The translations under genes and the position numbers were made by a program. A stretch of DNA of 64,000 nucleotides from an uncultured Clostridia bacterium (GTDB lineage Bacteria > Bacillota > Clostridia > Christensenellales > Borkfalkiaceae), in contig CALVXG010000003.1 of NCBI GenBank assembly GCA_944368925.1, forward strand, positions 62,001-126,000, written 5' to 3'. Positions 26,938-36,819 of the stretch are shown piece by piece. The notes beneath the pieces are model-generated. The model ran no database searches, was not told the origin of the DNA, and was given only the letters and a program-made list of their open reading frames with translations. Each line of letters starts with the position of its first letter. Positions within the stretch are counted from its first letter, which is position 1.

Positions 26938-28197
26938 ATGGGAATGACAATGTCGCAGAAGATCCTTGCCTACCATGCGGGGCTCGACAGCGTGAAAGCG
27001 GGACAACTGATCAACGCGGAGCTGGACATGGTGCTCGGCAACGACATCACTTCGCCCGTGGCGGTAAAAGAATTTGAAAAGGCGGGATTTTCCTGCATCA
27101 AATGTCCCGAGCGGGTGAGCATGGTCATGGACCACTTTACGCCGAACAAGGACATCAAGGCGGCGGAACAGGTCAAGACGGTGCGCAATTTTGCCAACAA
27201 ATACGGCGTAGACAATTTCTTTGACGTGGGGAGAATGGGAATCGAACACGCGCTCCTGCCCGAACAGGGACTGGTCGGCGCGGGCGATCTGGTGATCGGC
27301 GCGGACAGCCATACCTGCACCTACGGCGCGCTCGGCGCGTTTTCGACGGGCGTCGGCTCCACGGACATGGCGGCGGGCATGATGAGCAACAAATGCTGGT
27401 TCAAAGTTCCCGCGGCGATCAAATTTGTTCTGAAAAACAAACCCGCAAAGTATATCTGCGGCAAGGACATTATCCTGCACATCATCGGATTGATCGGCGT
27501 GGACGGCGCGCTGTATAAATCGATGGAGTTCACGGGCGACGGAATACAGTACCTTTCCATCGACGACCGTTTCACCATCTGCAACATGGCGATCGAAGCG
27601 GGCGCGAAGAACGGTATCTTCCCCGTAGACGACGTGACGCGAGAATATCTGAACGGCAGGTTCAAGCGCGAGATCCGCGTGTTCGAAGCGGATGCGGACG
27701 CGGAGTATGAGCGCGTGATCGAAGTGGATCTTTCCGCCCTCAAACCCACCGTTGCCTTCCCTCACCTGCCCGAAAATACGAGAACGCCCGAAGAATGGGG
27801 CGACGTGAAGATCGACCAGGTCGTGATCGGCTCCTGCACGAACGGACATATTTCCGACCTTCGCATTGCGGCAGAAATACTCAAAGGCAAACACGTCGCC
27901 AAAGGCGTGCGCTGCATCGTGATCCCTGCGACCAACACCATCTGGAAACAGGCGATGCACGAAGGACTGTTCGACGTGTTCATCGATGCGGGCGCCGTGG
28001 TTTCCACGCCGACCTGCGGGCCGTGCCTGGGCGGACACATGGGCATTCTGGCGGCGGGCGAACGCGCCGTTGCCACCACCAACCGCAACTTTGTCGGACG
28101 CATGGGCCACGTGGACAGCGAAGTGTACCTCGCTTCCCCTTATGTTGCGGCGGCAAGCGCGATCGCTGGAAAGATCGCTACCCCCGACGAAATCTGA
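26938..28197 (+). CDS. leuC: 3-isopropylmalate dehydratase, large subunit
   Basis: LeuC with LeuD isomerises 2- to 3-isopropylmalate, and in citramalate users also converts citramalate to methylmalate via citraconate. The 419-residue protein is of the short archaeal/clostridial type. The aconitase-type cluster cysteines are seen in IGSCTNGH and [12 protein letters not shown], and substrate residues in [21 protein letters not shown] lies 11 nt before the chosen ATG; ATGs 6 and 12 nt further in are alternatives. First gene of the leuCDB unit. Confidence 0.96.
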   Translation: MGMTMSQKILAYHAGLDSVKAGQLINAELDMVLGNDITSPVAVKEFEKAGFSCIKCPERVSMVMDHFTPNKDIKAAEQVKTVRNFANKYGVDNFFDVGRMGIEHALLPEQGLVGAGDLVIGADSHTCTYGALGAFSTGVGSTDMAAGMMSNKCWFKVPAAIKFVLKNKPAKYICGKDIILHIIGLIGVDGALYKSMEFTGDGIQYLSIDDRFTICNMAIEAGAKNGIFPVDDVTREYLNGRFKREIRVFEADADAEYERVIEVDLSALKPTVAFPHLPENTRTPEEWGDVKIDQVVIGSCTNGHISDLRIAAEILKGKHVAKGVRCIVIPATNTIWKQAMHEGLFDVFIDAGAVVSTPTCGPCLGGHMGILAAGERAVATTNRNFVGRMGHVDSEVYLASPYVAAASAIAGKIATPDEI

Positions 28198-28251
28198 TAC
28201 GACGTATTCCGCAAGCGGCGGAACTTTGAAATTTTAAAAGAGGAGACTATT

Positions 28252-28740
28252 ATGACAGTTAAAGGCACTGTTTTTAAATACGGCAACGACGTCGATACGG
28301 ACGTCATCATTCCGGCGAGATACCTCAACACCACTTCGGAAACGGAGCTTGCTTCCCATTGCATGGAAGACATCGACAAGGATTTCGTCAAGAAAGTCAA
28401 AAAGGGCGACATCATCGTCGCGCAAGATAACTTCGGCTGCGGTTCTTCCCGCGAACACGCCCCCATCGCCATCAAAGCGAGCGGCATTTCGCTGGTCATC
28501 GCCAATTCGTTTGCGCGCATTTTCTACCGCAACTCCATCAACATCGGGCTTCCCATTCTCGAATGCCCCGAAGCGGTCGCCAATATCAAGTCGGGCGACG
28601 TCGTGTCCTGCGATCTTTCCAAAGGCGAGATCGTCAACGAAACGACGGGAAAGAAATTCAAAGCGGAACCCTTCCCCGAATTTATCCAGAACATCATCGA
28701 CAAGGGCGGCCTGATCGCTTCCATCAAAGCGGCAAAATAA
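28252..28740 (+). CDS. leuD: 3-isopropylmalate dehydratase, small subunit
   Basis: The 162-residue swivel subunit completes LeuCD. Typical residues are [13 protein letters not shown] near the N terminus and [13 protein letters not shown] in the middle. The size matches the short LeuD class that pairs with 420-residue LeuC. AGAGGAG precedes the ATG. It sits 54 nt after leuC. Confidence 0.96.
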   Translation: MTVKGTVFKYGNDVDTDVIIPARYLNTTSETELASHCMEDIDKDFVKKVKKGDIIVAQDNFGCGSSREHAPIAIKASGISLVIANSFARIFYRNSINIGLPILECPEAVANIKSGDVVSCDLSKGEIVNETTGKKFKAEPFPEFIQNIIDKGGLIASIKAAK

Positions 28741-28832
28741 GGCCGAAAACCGTTCGCATCCGGTGCGTTTTGCTTCTTTTTTGAAGAACGTACCGCAAAA
28801 TTATGAGCGAAAGTCCAAAGAGAGGTAAATTT

Positions 28833-29915
28833 ATGAAAAAACATATAGCAGTACTCGCGGGCGACGGGATCGGCCCCGAGATCACAGACGCCGCCATCGC
28901 GGTGATGAAAAAGATCGGCGAAAAATTCGGTCACGAATTTGAATTCGAACAGCTTCTGATGGGCGTTTGTGCCATCGAAAAGACGGGCGAACCCCTGCCC
29001 CAGTACACGATCGACCGCTGCCTCGCGTCCGACAGCGTTCTGCTCGGCGCGGTCGGCGGAGCCGTCGGCGACAAGCGCATCGAAAATCTCCCGGGACACC
29101 TTCGTCCCGAAGCGGGACTTTTGAAGATCCGCGCGGCGCTCGGGTTGTATTCCAACCTGCGCCCCGCAAGGCTCTTCCCTGCTCTTGCGGGCGCCTGCCC
29201 GCTCCGCAAGGACATTGCGGAAAAAGGCATCGACCTCGTGGTCGTGCGCGAACTTATCGGCGGCATCTACTTCGGTGAACGCGGCAGAGGCGTCGGCGAG
29301 GGCGGAGAATTCGCCTACGACACCGAAAAATACAGCGTGGAAGAAGTAAAACGCATCGCGAAGATCGCGTTCGAGCTGGCGCGCAAACGCCGCCATCACG
29401 TCACTTCCATCGACAAGGCGAACGTGCTCGAATCTTCCCGTCTGTGGAGAGAGGTCGTACACGAAGTCGCAAAAGACTACCCCGACGTCGAGCTGACCGA
29501 CATGCTCGTCGACAATACCGCCATGCAGCTCGTGAAAAACCCGTCGCAGTTTGACGTGGTGCTCACTTCCAACATTTTCGGCGATATTCTCTCCGACGAA
29601 GCCGCCATGATCACGGGCTCCATCGGCATGCTCGCATCCTCGTCGCTGGGCGCGACCAAACGCGGCCTGTACGAACCCATCCACGGTTCCGCACCCGACA
29701 TCGCGGGCAAAGACCTCGCGAACCCGATCGCGACCATCCTTTCCGCCGCTATGATGCTGCGCGACTCCTTCGATATGATGAAGGAAGCGGAAGCCATCGA
29801 AAAAGCCGTCAACGACGTGCTGGACGCAGGCTACCGCACCGCCGATATCATGAGCGAAGGCAAGACCCAGGTCAAAGGCAGCGAAATGACCAAACTTATC
29901 CTCGAAAGAATTTAA
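28833..29915 (+). CDS. leuB: 3-isopropylmalate dehydrogenase
   Basis: The NAD-dependent beta-decarboxylating dehydrogenase acts on 3-isopropylmalate (leucine) and, in the citramalate route, on 3-methylmalate to give 2-oxobutyrate. The 360-residue protein shows AGDGIGPEI at the N terminus, the [18 protein letters not shown] metal site and [12 protein letters not shown]. The start MKKHIAV at 28833, with AGAGAGG upstream, is preferred over an in-frame ATG 30 nt earlier. Last gene of leuCDB, followed by two hairpins. Confidence 0.96.
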   Translation: MKKHIAVLAGDGIGPEITDAAIAVMKKIGEKFGHEFEFEQLLMGVCAIEKTGEPLPQYTIDRCLASDSVLLGAVGGAVGDKRIENLPGHLRPEAGLLKIRAALGLYSNLRPARLFPALAGACPLRKDIAEKGIDLVVVRELIGGIYFGERGRGVGEGGEFAYDTEKYSVEEVKRIAKIAFELARKRRHHVTSIDKANVLESSRLWREVVHEVAKDYPDVELTDMLVDNTAMQLVKNPSQFDVVLTSNIFGDILSDEAAMITGSIGMLASSSLGATKRGLYEPIHGSAPDIAGKDLANPIATILSAAMMLRDSFDMMKEAEAIEKAVNDVLDAGYRTADIMSEGKTQVKGSEMTKLILERI

Positions 29916-29973
29916 CCGTTTTTTACAGCAAACCGAACGCGGTTCGGCTTTCGGCCGAACCGCGAAAAACAAG

Positions 29974-30012
29974 CCCGCCGTCTGCAAAAATTGCAGACGG
30001 CGGGATTTTTTC
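29974..30012 (+). terminator. Terminator of leuCDB
   Basis: Perfect 14-bp stem (29974-29987 / 29991-30004) and ATTTTTT. An additional GC hairpin with no T run precedes it at about 29940-29965. Confidence 0.9.
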
Positions 30013-30066
30013 GATGCGGGCGCAGGGAAATTTTTGCGGCCGTACGGGCAAACCGTTTTTGTGCGG

Positions 30067-30096
30067 TTGACAGAAGTTCTCCGCGTGCGGTATAAT
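30067..30096 (+). promoter_or_regulatory. Promoter of yggS-sepF
   Basis: TTGACA (30067-30072), 18 bp, TATAAT (30091-30096): both hexamers are perfect. Confidence 0.88.
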
Positions 30097-30129
30097 AGGT
30101 TCGTAAAAAATCTTGAACGAGGCGGCCCT

Positions 30130-30810
30130 ATGATAGCAGAAAACGTTAAAAAGACGCTCGCCGAAATTGCAGGCGGCAACCCTTACGGGGAAAAGATAAC
30201 GCTCGTCGCCGCGACAAAAACGCGCACGCCCGAAGAGATCAACGAGGCGATCGCCGCGGGCGTCACCGACATCGGCGAAAACAAGGTACAGGAATTTCGC
30301 GACAAGTTCGACCTCGTACACGGCGCGAACCGCCATTTTATCGGGCATTTACAGACGAACAAGGTAAAGTATCTGATCGGGAAATGTTACCTCATTCATT
30401 CGCTCGACCGCTTCGAACTGGCGGACGAACTGCAAAAGCGGGCGGAAAAAGCAGGCTGGACGGCCGAATGCCTGATCGAAGTGAACATCGGCAACGAGCT
30501 TTCCAAAAGCGGGTTTTCCCTCGAAAATGTACGGGACGCTTACCAAAATCTGATAAAATACCCCAATATCCGCATCCGCGGGCTCATGGGAATGCTGCCA
30601 ATTTCCGAAGATACGCAATATTTACGTTCATTATGCTTGTCTATGCGCGAAATTTATGATACAATAAAAGAGCAGGATAAGAATATCTGCCATCTTTCGA
30701 TGGGCATGAGCGGAGACTGGAAACTGTGCGTGGAATGCGGAAGCAACATGATCCGTTTGGGGACTTCCCTGTTCGGGCCCAGAAAAATACAGGCTCCTGT
30801 GAACGACTGA
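30130..30810 (+). CDS. yggS: PLP homeostasis protein (YggS/YlmE family)
   Basis: The 226-residue protein is a PLP-binding alanine-racemase-fold protein that buffers pyridoxal phosphate and affects amino acid pools. Family marks include VAATKTRTPEEI with the PLP lysine, GENKVQEF, HFIGHLQTNK and LSMGMSGDW. The start at 30130 is set by GAGG upstream and by the promoter; a longer reading would begin before the promoter. sepF follows 18 nt on, the standard ylmE-ylmF pairing of Firmicutes division loci. Confidence 0.95.
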   Translation: MIAENVKKTLAEIAGGNPYGEKITLVAATKTRTPEEINEAIAAGVTDIGENKVQEFRDKFDLVHGANRHFIGHLQTNKVKYLIGKCYLIHSLDRFELADELQKRAEKAGWTAECLIEVNIGNELSKSGFSLENVRDAYQNLIKYPNIRIRGLMGMLPISEDTQYLRSLCLSMREIYDTIKEQDKNICHLSMGMSGDWKLCVECGSNMIRLGTSLFGPRKIQAPVND

Positions 30811-30828
30811 TCTAAGCAAGGGGGAGAC

Positions 30829-31161
30829 ATGGGGTTGTTTGATAATTTCAGACAAAAGAACGAATTTAAAAAACGGTCGATTCCCGGAGAAGCTCTGCCC
30901 GAAAAACAACATTTCAGCCGCGAAGAGGGCAGCCGCCCCATGCAGATTCGCCGCCCGCGCTCTTTTGCGGACGTCGAAGAGATCATCGATCGCTTTAAGG
31001 ACAATCTGACCGTCATCGTATACGTAAACGAGCTGAGCGAATCTACCGCAATGCGCGTGACCGATATGCTCAGCGGCGCGATCTATGCGCTCGGCGGCGG
31101 TATGGCGCTCCTGCAAAAAGATATGTATATCTTTACCCCCGACGGCGTAGACCAAAAATAA
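30829..31161 (+). CDS. sepF: Cell division protein SepF
   Basis: SepF polymerises on FtsZ and tethers the Z ring to the membrane. The 110-residue protein starts with an amphipathic membrane-targeting helix (MGLFDNF), then a linker. The conserved core from about residue 40 has RPRSFADVEEIIDRFKDN and the SGAIYALGGGMALLQKDMY segment. AAGGGGGAG precedes the ATG. It is co-transcribed with yggS, but ylmG/ylmH/divIVA do not follow, so the cluster is truncated relative to Bacillus. Confidence 0.95.
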   Translation: MGLFDNFRQKNEFKKRSIPGEALPEKQHFSREEGSRPMQIRRPRSFADVEEIIDRFKDNLTVIVYVNELSESTAMRVTDMLSGAIYALGGGMALLQKDMYIFTPDGVDQK

Positions 31162-31339
31162 CGCATCCCGAAAGTTTTTCGGACGCGTTTTCCGGCAAAA
31201 CGCCCGTTCTGAAACCGCCTGTTGCGCGGCACAAAATTTTCCGAAAGCTCCCGCAAACGGTTCGACTTTCGGAATAAATTCCATTCGTTATCTTTTACAC
31301 TGCTCCTATGGGGAGCAGATGCGAGAATTACACTGAACC

Positions 31340-31381
31340 AAGAAAGAAGGCAGGTTACCAAACCTGCCTTCTTTCTTTTGT
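31340..31381. terminator. Strong bidirectional terminator
   Basis: Perfect 17-bp stem (31340-31356 / 31361-31377) and TTTTG. A smaller hairpin (CTGCTCC / GGAGCAG, about 31302-31320) lies just upstream. It is 180 nt beyond sepF. The 300-base gap 31162-31461 also contains a weaker hairpin right after sepF and a 15-bp palindrome at about 31418-31447. Confidence 0.75.
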
Positions 31382-31461
31382 GGTTTAACCCCTGCCCGTA
31401 CTTAAACAAAGCGACGGGGGGCGCGCACAGATCTGTGCGCGCCCCCGTGAAAAGCTATGCT

Positions 31462-33129
31462 CTATGACAAACGGATACATACGAGCGTATCGCCCGTCTG
31501 CAGTTTTGTTGCGCCGTAGGGAATGACCGTACCGCCGCCGCGCTTGATCATGGCGATCAGAACGCCTTGCGGAAGATGGAGATCCCGTATCGCTTTCCCC
31601 TCGTAATCGTGGCCTTCGCCCACGTATTCTTCGTACATGCCAAACTCTTCGTGGTTTTCAAATTCTGGAGCGGCCGTCACCAACAAGTCGCCCGCGTTCA
31701 CCTGCGTTTCACCGTTGGGGACGAGCACTTCCTCGCCGCGCACGATCAGAACGATCAGAAATTCGCGCGGCATGACGCAATCTTTGAGTTTTTTGCCCGC
31801 CCACGGGTGATTCTCGTTCACCACGATCTTGACAAAGCTGACCGATCCCTCTTCCTGGTAGTCGTTGAACGTGCGCAAGACGTCGCCGCCCGGGGCCAGC
31901 ATGTTCGATTTTTTGGAAAGCAGAGGCAAGAGCGTGCCCTGTACGAGAATGGACAGCAAAACGACGCAGAACACGATGGAAAAGAGATCGTACGGGAGAG
32001 AATCTTCCCCGATCAAGCCTACCGCATACACGGCGAACACAACGGACGCAACGCCGCGAAGTCCCGCCCAGGACACGACGAAGATCTGATTCCCCTTCGC
32101 ACGGAAGGGCAATAAAAGCGCCGAAACCGCCGCAGGACGGGAAATAAGTGTCATGAACAGGAAAATCAGCAAGGCAGGTACAAGCACCTGCGGGCGGATC
32201 AGCCATTCGGGCGTCGCCAAAAGTCCGAGCAGAAAAAAGATCACCATCTGCGCTACGCCCGTCAGCGCGTCGAAAAAGCGCACCGCGTCGCGCTTTTGCG
32301 CAATGTGAGCATTCCCGAGCATGATCCCGCAGATATACGCCGCCAGATAGCCGTTCCCCGCCCAAAGGCCGGGAAGAACCGTGGGCATTGCATACGCCAT
32401 CATCGCCACGGCAATAATAAAAATCGTGCTGCTCTGCCCCATCGACAGAGAAAAGCGCTTCAAAACCGCGATGCCCAGCAGGCCGAACAGAACGCCCGAT
32501 ACCGCGCCGAAACCGATCTGCGCACACAGCATTCCGAAGATCTGCCAGCCGCCGACCGCGCTCCCCGCACCGTTTTCTGCCATGATCACCGTCACGAAAA
32601 CCGCCGTCAGCATGTACGATACGGGATCGTTGGAGCCCGATTCCATTTCCAGAAGGGAAGAAGTCCTGTATTTGAGGTTCAGACGCCGCGAACGCAGGAT
32701 ATTGAAGACGGAAGCCGCGTCCGTAGAACACAGCACGCTCCCGATTAACATGCTTTCCGCCCAGCCGATCCCGCCGAAGGGCAAAATGCGGAAGATCCCG
32801 TACACGCCCGCGCCCGTAATGCCCGCCGTCAGCGCCGTGCCGAGCGAAGACAAAAGCACCGCACGCGGTGCAACGGGCCGCGCTTCCTTGTAATTGGTTC
32901 CGAACCCGCCGTAAAAAATGACGAACACGAGACAGATCGAACAGACGACGTTCCCCAAAGCATAATCGGTAAAGTTCCCGATTTTCGGGCGCAGGAGAAC
33001 CCCGAACACGATTCCGAGTCCGATAAACAGCAAAAGCGAAGGTATTTTCAGCCGATCGGTCATGCGGTTGATCAGCACGCACAGCGCGATCACCACCCCC
33101 AGCAGCAACAGCAAATAGACGTATTCCAT
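31462..33129 (-). CDS. CPA1-type K+ or Na+/H+ antiporter with C-terminal TrkA-C domains
   Basis: The 555-residue protein has about 12 membrane helices (residues 1-390). The CPA1 ion-site region ESGSNDPVSYML is present, with the usual helix pattern around CSTDAASVFNIL. Two cytoplasmic RCK/TrkA-C-like modules follow (about 410-475 and 480-550), the NhaP2/CvrA arrangement. It should exchange K+ or Na+ for H+; the modules suggest nucleotide or cyclic-di-AMP control, as known for relatives. It lies 34 nt downstream of the lipid kinase gene and is probably co-transcribed. Confidence 0.88.
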   Translation of the reverse strand: MEYVYLLLLLGVVIALCVLINRMTDRLKIPSLLLFIGLGIVFGVLLRPKIGNFTDYALGNVVCSICLVFVIFYGGFGTNYKEARPVAPRAVLLSSLGTALTAGITGAGVYGIFRILPFGGIGWAESMLIGSVLCSTDAASVFNILRSRRLNLKYRTSSLLEMESGSNDPVSYMLTAVFVTVIMAENGAGSAVGGWQIFGMLCAQIGFGAVSGVLFGLLGIAVLKRFSLSMGQSSTIFIIAVAMMAYAMPTVLPGLWAGNGYLAAYICGIMLGNAHIAQKRDAVRFFDALTGVAQMVIFFLLGLLATPEWLIRPQVLVPALLIFLFMTLISRPAAVSALLLPFRAKGNQIFVVSWAGLRGVASVVFAVYAVGLIGEDSLPYDLFSIVFCVVLLSILVQGTLLPLLSKKSNMLAPGGDVLRTFNDYQEEGSVSFVKIVVNENHPWAGKKLKDCVMPREFLIVLIVRGEEVLVPNGETQVNAGDLLVTAAPEFENHEEFGMYEEYVGEGHDYEGKAIRDLHLPQGVLIAMIKRGGGTVIPYGATKLQTGDTLVCIRLS

Positions 33130-33163
33130 GTTATTCTCCCTCGGTACGCGTCCGCCGCGCCCC

Positions 33164-34033
33164 TTATGCCCTGTACATACGCAGCTTATCTTTTACAATA
33201 TCCACCACGAACGGAAGATTGTCGTACAATTCCCCGTCCACCTGCAGCGTGAGAGGTTTTTCCGGTTCGATCTCGATATGCTCGCAACGTTCAAAAAAAG
33301 TAAATTTTTCCTTTAAAATTCTGCCCTTCATCAGCTTGATGAAGGCGGGCGGCACGGCCAGTTTCTTCACGTCGTCCACGACCACGAAGTCCAAAAGCCC
33401 GTCGCCGAGTTTCGCTTCGGGACACATCGGGATCCCGCCGCCGATCCTGTAACCGTTCCCCACGCACGCGATCAACGCGTTGTAGGCGCTCTCTTTCCCG
33501 TTCACGCGCACTTTCATCTTGTAGTTTTTGAATTTGCACAAAGATATGATCAGACTGACGATATACTGAAATTTCCCGCGCAGTACTTTCGATGCGCGGC
33601 AGCGCTGTAAAATTTCCACGTCGATGCCCGTGCCCGCCACGTTAATGCCGCGCACGCCCTGCGGCATCTGCATAAATTCGGTGTATTTCGGCTTCGTATC
33701 GAGGATCAGATCCACCGCATCTTCGGGCCGAAGCGGGATCCCCGCCGCCGCCGCAAAGTCGTTGCCCGTCCCCGCAGGTACGAGGCCCAGCGCACAGTTT
33801 TCGAAGTTGGTCATGCCGCATACCGCTTCGTGCAGGGTGCCGTCTCCGCCGATCACGACAAGGTCGCCGCCCTCCTTAGAAAGATCGTGCGCCAGAATGG
33901 TTGCCTGCCCCGCTTTTTCCGTCTCGAATACCCGAAACTCCGCTTTGCGCCCGGAAAACCGCTCCAGCGCACGGCGATGCAGTTTTTTCTTTTTACCCTC
34001 TCCCGACATCGGATTCAGAATTATATTGATCAT
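33164..34033 (-). CDS. Diacylglycerol kinase family lipid kinase
   Basis: The 289-residue soluble kinase has the catalytic signature VVIGGDGTLHEAV near residue 60, and NPMSGEGKKKK and VPAGTGNDFA typical of the DagK/YegS family. DgkB-like enzymes recycle diacylglycerol released by lipoteichoic acid synthesis; YegS/BmrU-like paralogues act on other lipids, so the substrate is open. GAGG precedes the ATG. Its promoter shares the -35 hexamer with divergent cca. Confidence 0.9.
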   Translation of the reverse strand: MINIILNPMSGEGKKKKLHRRALERFSGRKAEFRVFETEKAGQATILAHDLSKEGGDLVVIGGDGTLHEAVCGMTNFENCALGLVPAGTGNDFAAAAGIPLRPEDAVDLILDTKPKYTEFMQMPQGVRGINVAGTGIDVEILQRCRASKVLRGKFQYIVSLIISLCKFKNYKMKVRVNGKESAYNALIACVGNGYRIGGGIPMCPEAKLGDGLLDFVVVDDVKKLAVPPAFIKLMKGRILKEKFTFFERCEHIEIEPEKPLTLQVDGELYDNLPFVVDIVKDKLRMYRA

Positions 34034-34084
34034 CCGTTTTTCCTCTTTTGCTCGTTATCCGATCATTTTGCCTGTTACCCTATT

Positions 34085-34136
34085 ATTATATAATAAATCG
34101 CACATGATTGCAATTTATTTTGAAAATTGTTATAAT
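34085..34136. promoter_or_regulatory. Divergent promoters sharing one palindromic -35 box
   Basis: TTGCAA (34108-34113) is its own reverse complement. To the right, 17 bp then TATAAT (34131-34136) drives cca. To the left, 17 bp then ATTATA (34085-34090, TATAAT on the minus strand) drives the lipid kinase. Both promoters are complete and symmetric, so RNA polymerase cannot occupy both at once. Confidence 0.85.
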
Positions 34137-34190
34137 AGACACAAAGAAAAATTTTGTCAATTCTGCGCGATTACGGCGCGAAGGAAACCT

Positions 34191-35549
34191 ATGCGGATAA
34201 CTGTACCTCAAAAACTGACGGATCTGGCGCAGAAAGCGCCCTTTCCGCTGTATCTTGTGGGCGGCGCGGTGCGCGACGCGCTCGCACAGCTTCCCTGTTC
34301 GCAGGACTGGGATATCTGTGCGCCGTGCGACGCCGAAACTTTTTCACGTCTTGCCGGGGAAAACGGATTCACGGTCAACGGGACGTATAAAAACACGGGG
34401 ACGGTCAATCTGAGCGACGGGGAGCACAAATTCGAATTTACTTCCTTCCGCACGGACGTCTACCGCCGCGGGGAACATACGCCCGAAAAGATCGTCTTTA
34501 CAGACGATATCGAAACGGACGCGCGCCGCCGCGATTTCAAGTGCAATGCGGTCTACTACGACCTTAAAAATGAGTGCGTCGTCGATCCGCTGGGCGGGGT
34601 AACCGACATTGAAAACAAGTGCATTTCCACGACCCGCCCCGCCGACGAAGTCTTTTCCGAAGACGGTCTGCGGCTCATGCGGCTGGCGCGGCTGGCGGCG
34701 CAGCTTGGATTCACGCCCGACCTCGAATGTATTTTCGGCGCAAAATTTAATGCGGCGTGCATCGCCAAAATCTCGCAGGAGCGCATTTTTGCGGAATTAC
34801 AACTGATCCTGCATGCGGACGAAAAATACGACAGGCAATACGCACATTACGAGGGCCTCAAACTTTTGGAAGGGACAGACGTGCTGAACTATATTCTGCC
34901 CGAGCTCGCGGCGGGAAAAGGCATGCCCCAGCGCAAAGATTTTCACGACCACGACGTGTTGGAACACGCCTTCCGCGCCTGCAAATACGCGGACACGCGC
35001 ATCCGCCTGTCGGCGCTTCTGCACGACGCGGGCAAGCCCGCCGTGTACGCGGAGACGGGGAAATACCACGGGCACGACGTCGTCGGCGAAAGGATCGTGC
35101 GGCGCATTCTCGAACGGCTCAAAGCGCCGAAAAATACCGTCGAAACGGCCGCGAAGCTCACCCTTTTGCACATGTACGACCTGGACGGAAAAACGCGCGA
35201 AAGCAAGATACGCGCCTTCATCGTAAAAAATTACGACGTGTATCCCCTCCTGCTCCTTTTAAAGCAGGCAGATTATTCGGGTTGCAAGGACGATCTGAAC
35301 GTCTGCCCGACGATTCTGAAATGGAACAAAATTTTTGCGGGCATGCAGAAAGAAAACGTTCCATTTACCCTGCGGCAGCTCGCCGTGCGCGGAGACAGCC
35401 TGCAATTCGTTCCCGCCGTACTGCGCGCAAAAATATTGAAAGACCTGCTCCTTTATTGCGCGTATGACGGTTCCCGCAACCGCGCGGACATACTTTTAAG
35501 GGAAGCGGAAAGACTCGCACAAGAATATGAACGCGGAGGAAAAGCATGA
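34191..35549 (+). CDS. cca: CCA tRNA nucleotidyltransferase with HD domain
   Basis: The 452-residue class II nucleotidyltransferase has the LVGGAVRDAL P-loop-like motif, the DWDIC metal pair, and RRDFKCNAVYYD. An HD domain with LLHDAGKP near residue 285 follows. It adds or repairs 3' CCA on tRNA. Both tRNAs in this window already encode CCA, so a repair role is likely; poly(A) polymerase activity is the alternative. The start at 34191 follows AAGGA and the shared promoter. It overlaps rmuC by 4 nt. Confidence 0.93.
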   Translation: MRITVPQKLTDLAQKAPFPLYLVGGAVRDALAQLPCSQDWDICAPCDAETFSRLAGENGFTVNGTYKNTGTVNLSDGEHKFEFTSFRTDVYRRGEHTPEKIVFTDDIETDARRRDFKCNAVYYDLKNECVVDPLGGVTDIENKCISTTRPADEVFSEDGLRLMRLARLAAQLGFTPDLECIFGAKFNAACIAKISQERIFAELQLILHADEKYDRQYAHYEGLKLLEGTDVLNYILPELAAGKGMPQRKDFHDHDVLEHAFRACKYADTRIRLSALLHDAGKPAVYAETGKYHGHDVVGERIVRRILERLKAPKNTVETAAKLTLLHMYDLDGKTRESKIRAFIVKNYDVYPLLLLLKQADYSGCKDDLNVCPTILKWNKIFAGMQKENVPFTLRQLAVRGDSLQFVPAVLRAKILKDLLLYCAYDGSRNRADILLREAERLAQEYERGGKA

Positions 35550-36784
35550 CGGAAATATTCAGCATCATCGCGGCGGTCTGCGCCGCCCTTTCGCTCATCG
35601 TGAGCGGATTTATCTTAAAATATCAGAAAAATAACGGTACGTACCGTCAAAATCAAGACAATTCCCGCCTGGAACAGCTGTTGGAGCGCACCAACTACAT
35701 CGCCGAACAGACGGCGCGCACGTCGCAAGATTACATGGATTTCATGTCCAAACAGCAGAGCGCGAACCTCAAAGGGATCCAGGAAAAACTGGAAGCGCTC
35801 AACGCGAACACGGAGCGCAGGCTCGCCGAAATCCAGCGCGTGGTCACGGGCGAGATCAAGTACATGACCGAACAAAACGCGCACAACCTCGAACAGATCC
35901 GCCAGACCGTGGACGAAAAACTTTCTTCCACCCTGGAAAACAGGCTCAACAAGAGCTATTCCATCATCAACGAGCGACTGGAAGCGGTCTACAAGGGCAT
36001 CGGCGAAGTGCAGCAGCTCGCAGGAAGCGTTGCCGACATCAAAAAAGTGTTCACCAACGTCAAACTGCGCGGGACATGGGGCGAAGTACAGCTTTCCGCC
36101 CTGCTCGAACAGATGCTCTCCCCCCAGCAATACCGCGCCAACGTGCGGCTCAACCCGCTCGACAATTCCGTCGTGGAATACGCCATTCTTCTCCCCTCCA
36201 AAGAGGGCGAGACGGTGTACCTTCCCATCGACAGCAAATTCCCCATCGAGGAGTACCGCCGCCTGATCGACGCGAGCGATTCGGGCGACAAGGAAGCGGC
36301 CGAACGCGCGGGGAAAAATCTGGAACGCGCCCTCAAACTGCAGGCGGACACCATTGCCAAAAAATACATTCTGCCCCCCGTCACAGCCGATTTTGCGGTC
36401 ATGTTCCTGCCCCTGGAAGGACTGTATGCGGAAAGTCTGAAAATGCCGGGGCTTGCGGAATATTTTGCGAACCGCCGCATCATGGCGTGCGGGCCTACCA
36501 ACCTCGGCGCCCTGCTCACCACGCTGCAGATCGGCTACAAGACCGCCGCCATCGAAAAGCGATCGGGCGAGCTTTGGGAACTGCTCTCCGCCTTCCGCCA
36601 CGAGTTCCGCAACTTCGTGCAGATCCTCGAAAAGGCGCAGAAAAAATTGCAGGAAGCGCAGGACACCATCGAAAACGCAGCCAAGAAAACGCGCACCATC
36701 GACAAAAAATTGAAGAACGTATCCGAAATTACCGACGAACGCGCCAATCTTCTGCTCGGCGGCGACGACGAAACCGAATCGTAA
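35546..36784 (+). CDS. rmuC: DNA recombination protein RmuC
   Basis: The 412-residue protein has an N-terminal membrane anchor (about residues 4-24), a long coiled coil (about 35-160) and the RmuC nuclease-like domain. That domain is marked by LRGTWGEVQLSALLEQML and LPIDSKFPIEEYRRL. RmuC limits rearrangements at inverted repeats and has recently been linked to DNA defence. Its ATG overlaps the cca stop (ATGA), implying translational coupling. A terminator follows. Confidence 0.93.
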   Translation: MTEIFSIIAAVCAALSLIVSGFILKYQKNNGTYRQNQDNSRLEQLLERTNYIAEQTARTSQDYMDFMSKQQSANLKGIQEKLEALNANTERRLAEIQRVVTGEIKYMTEQNAHNLEQIRQTVDEKLSSTLENRLNKSYSIINERLEAVYKGIGEVQQLAGSVADIKKVFTNVKLRGTWGEVQLSALLEQMLSPQQYRANVRLNPLDNSVVEYAILLPSKEGETVYLPIDSKFPIEEYRRLIDASDSGDKEAAERAGKNLERALKLQADTIAKKYILPPVTADFAVMFLPLEGLYAESLKMPGLAEYFANRRIMACGPTNLGALLTTLQIGYKTAAIEKRSGELWELLSAFRHEFRNFVQILEKAQKKLQEAQDTIENAAKKTRTIDKKLKNVSEITDERANLLLGGDDETES

Positions 36785-36819
36785 TTTACTCTCCTTTGCG
36801 TTCGGCCGCACGAAAAAAG

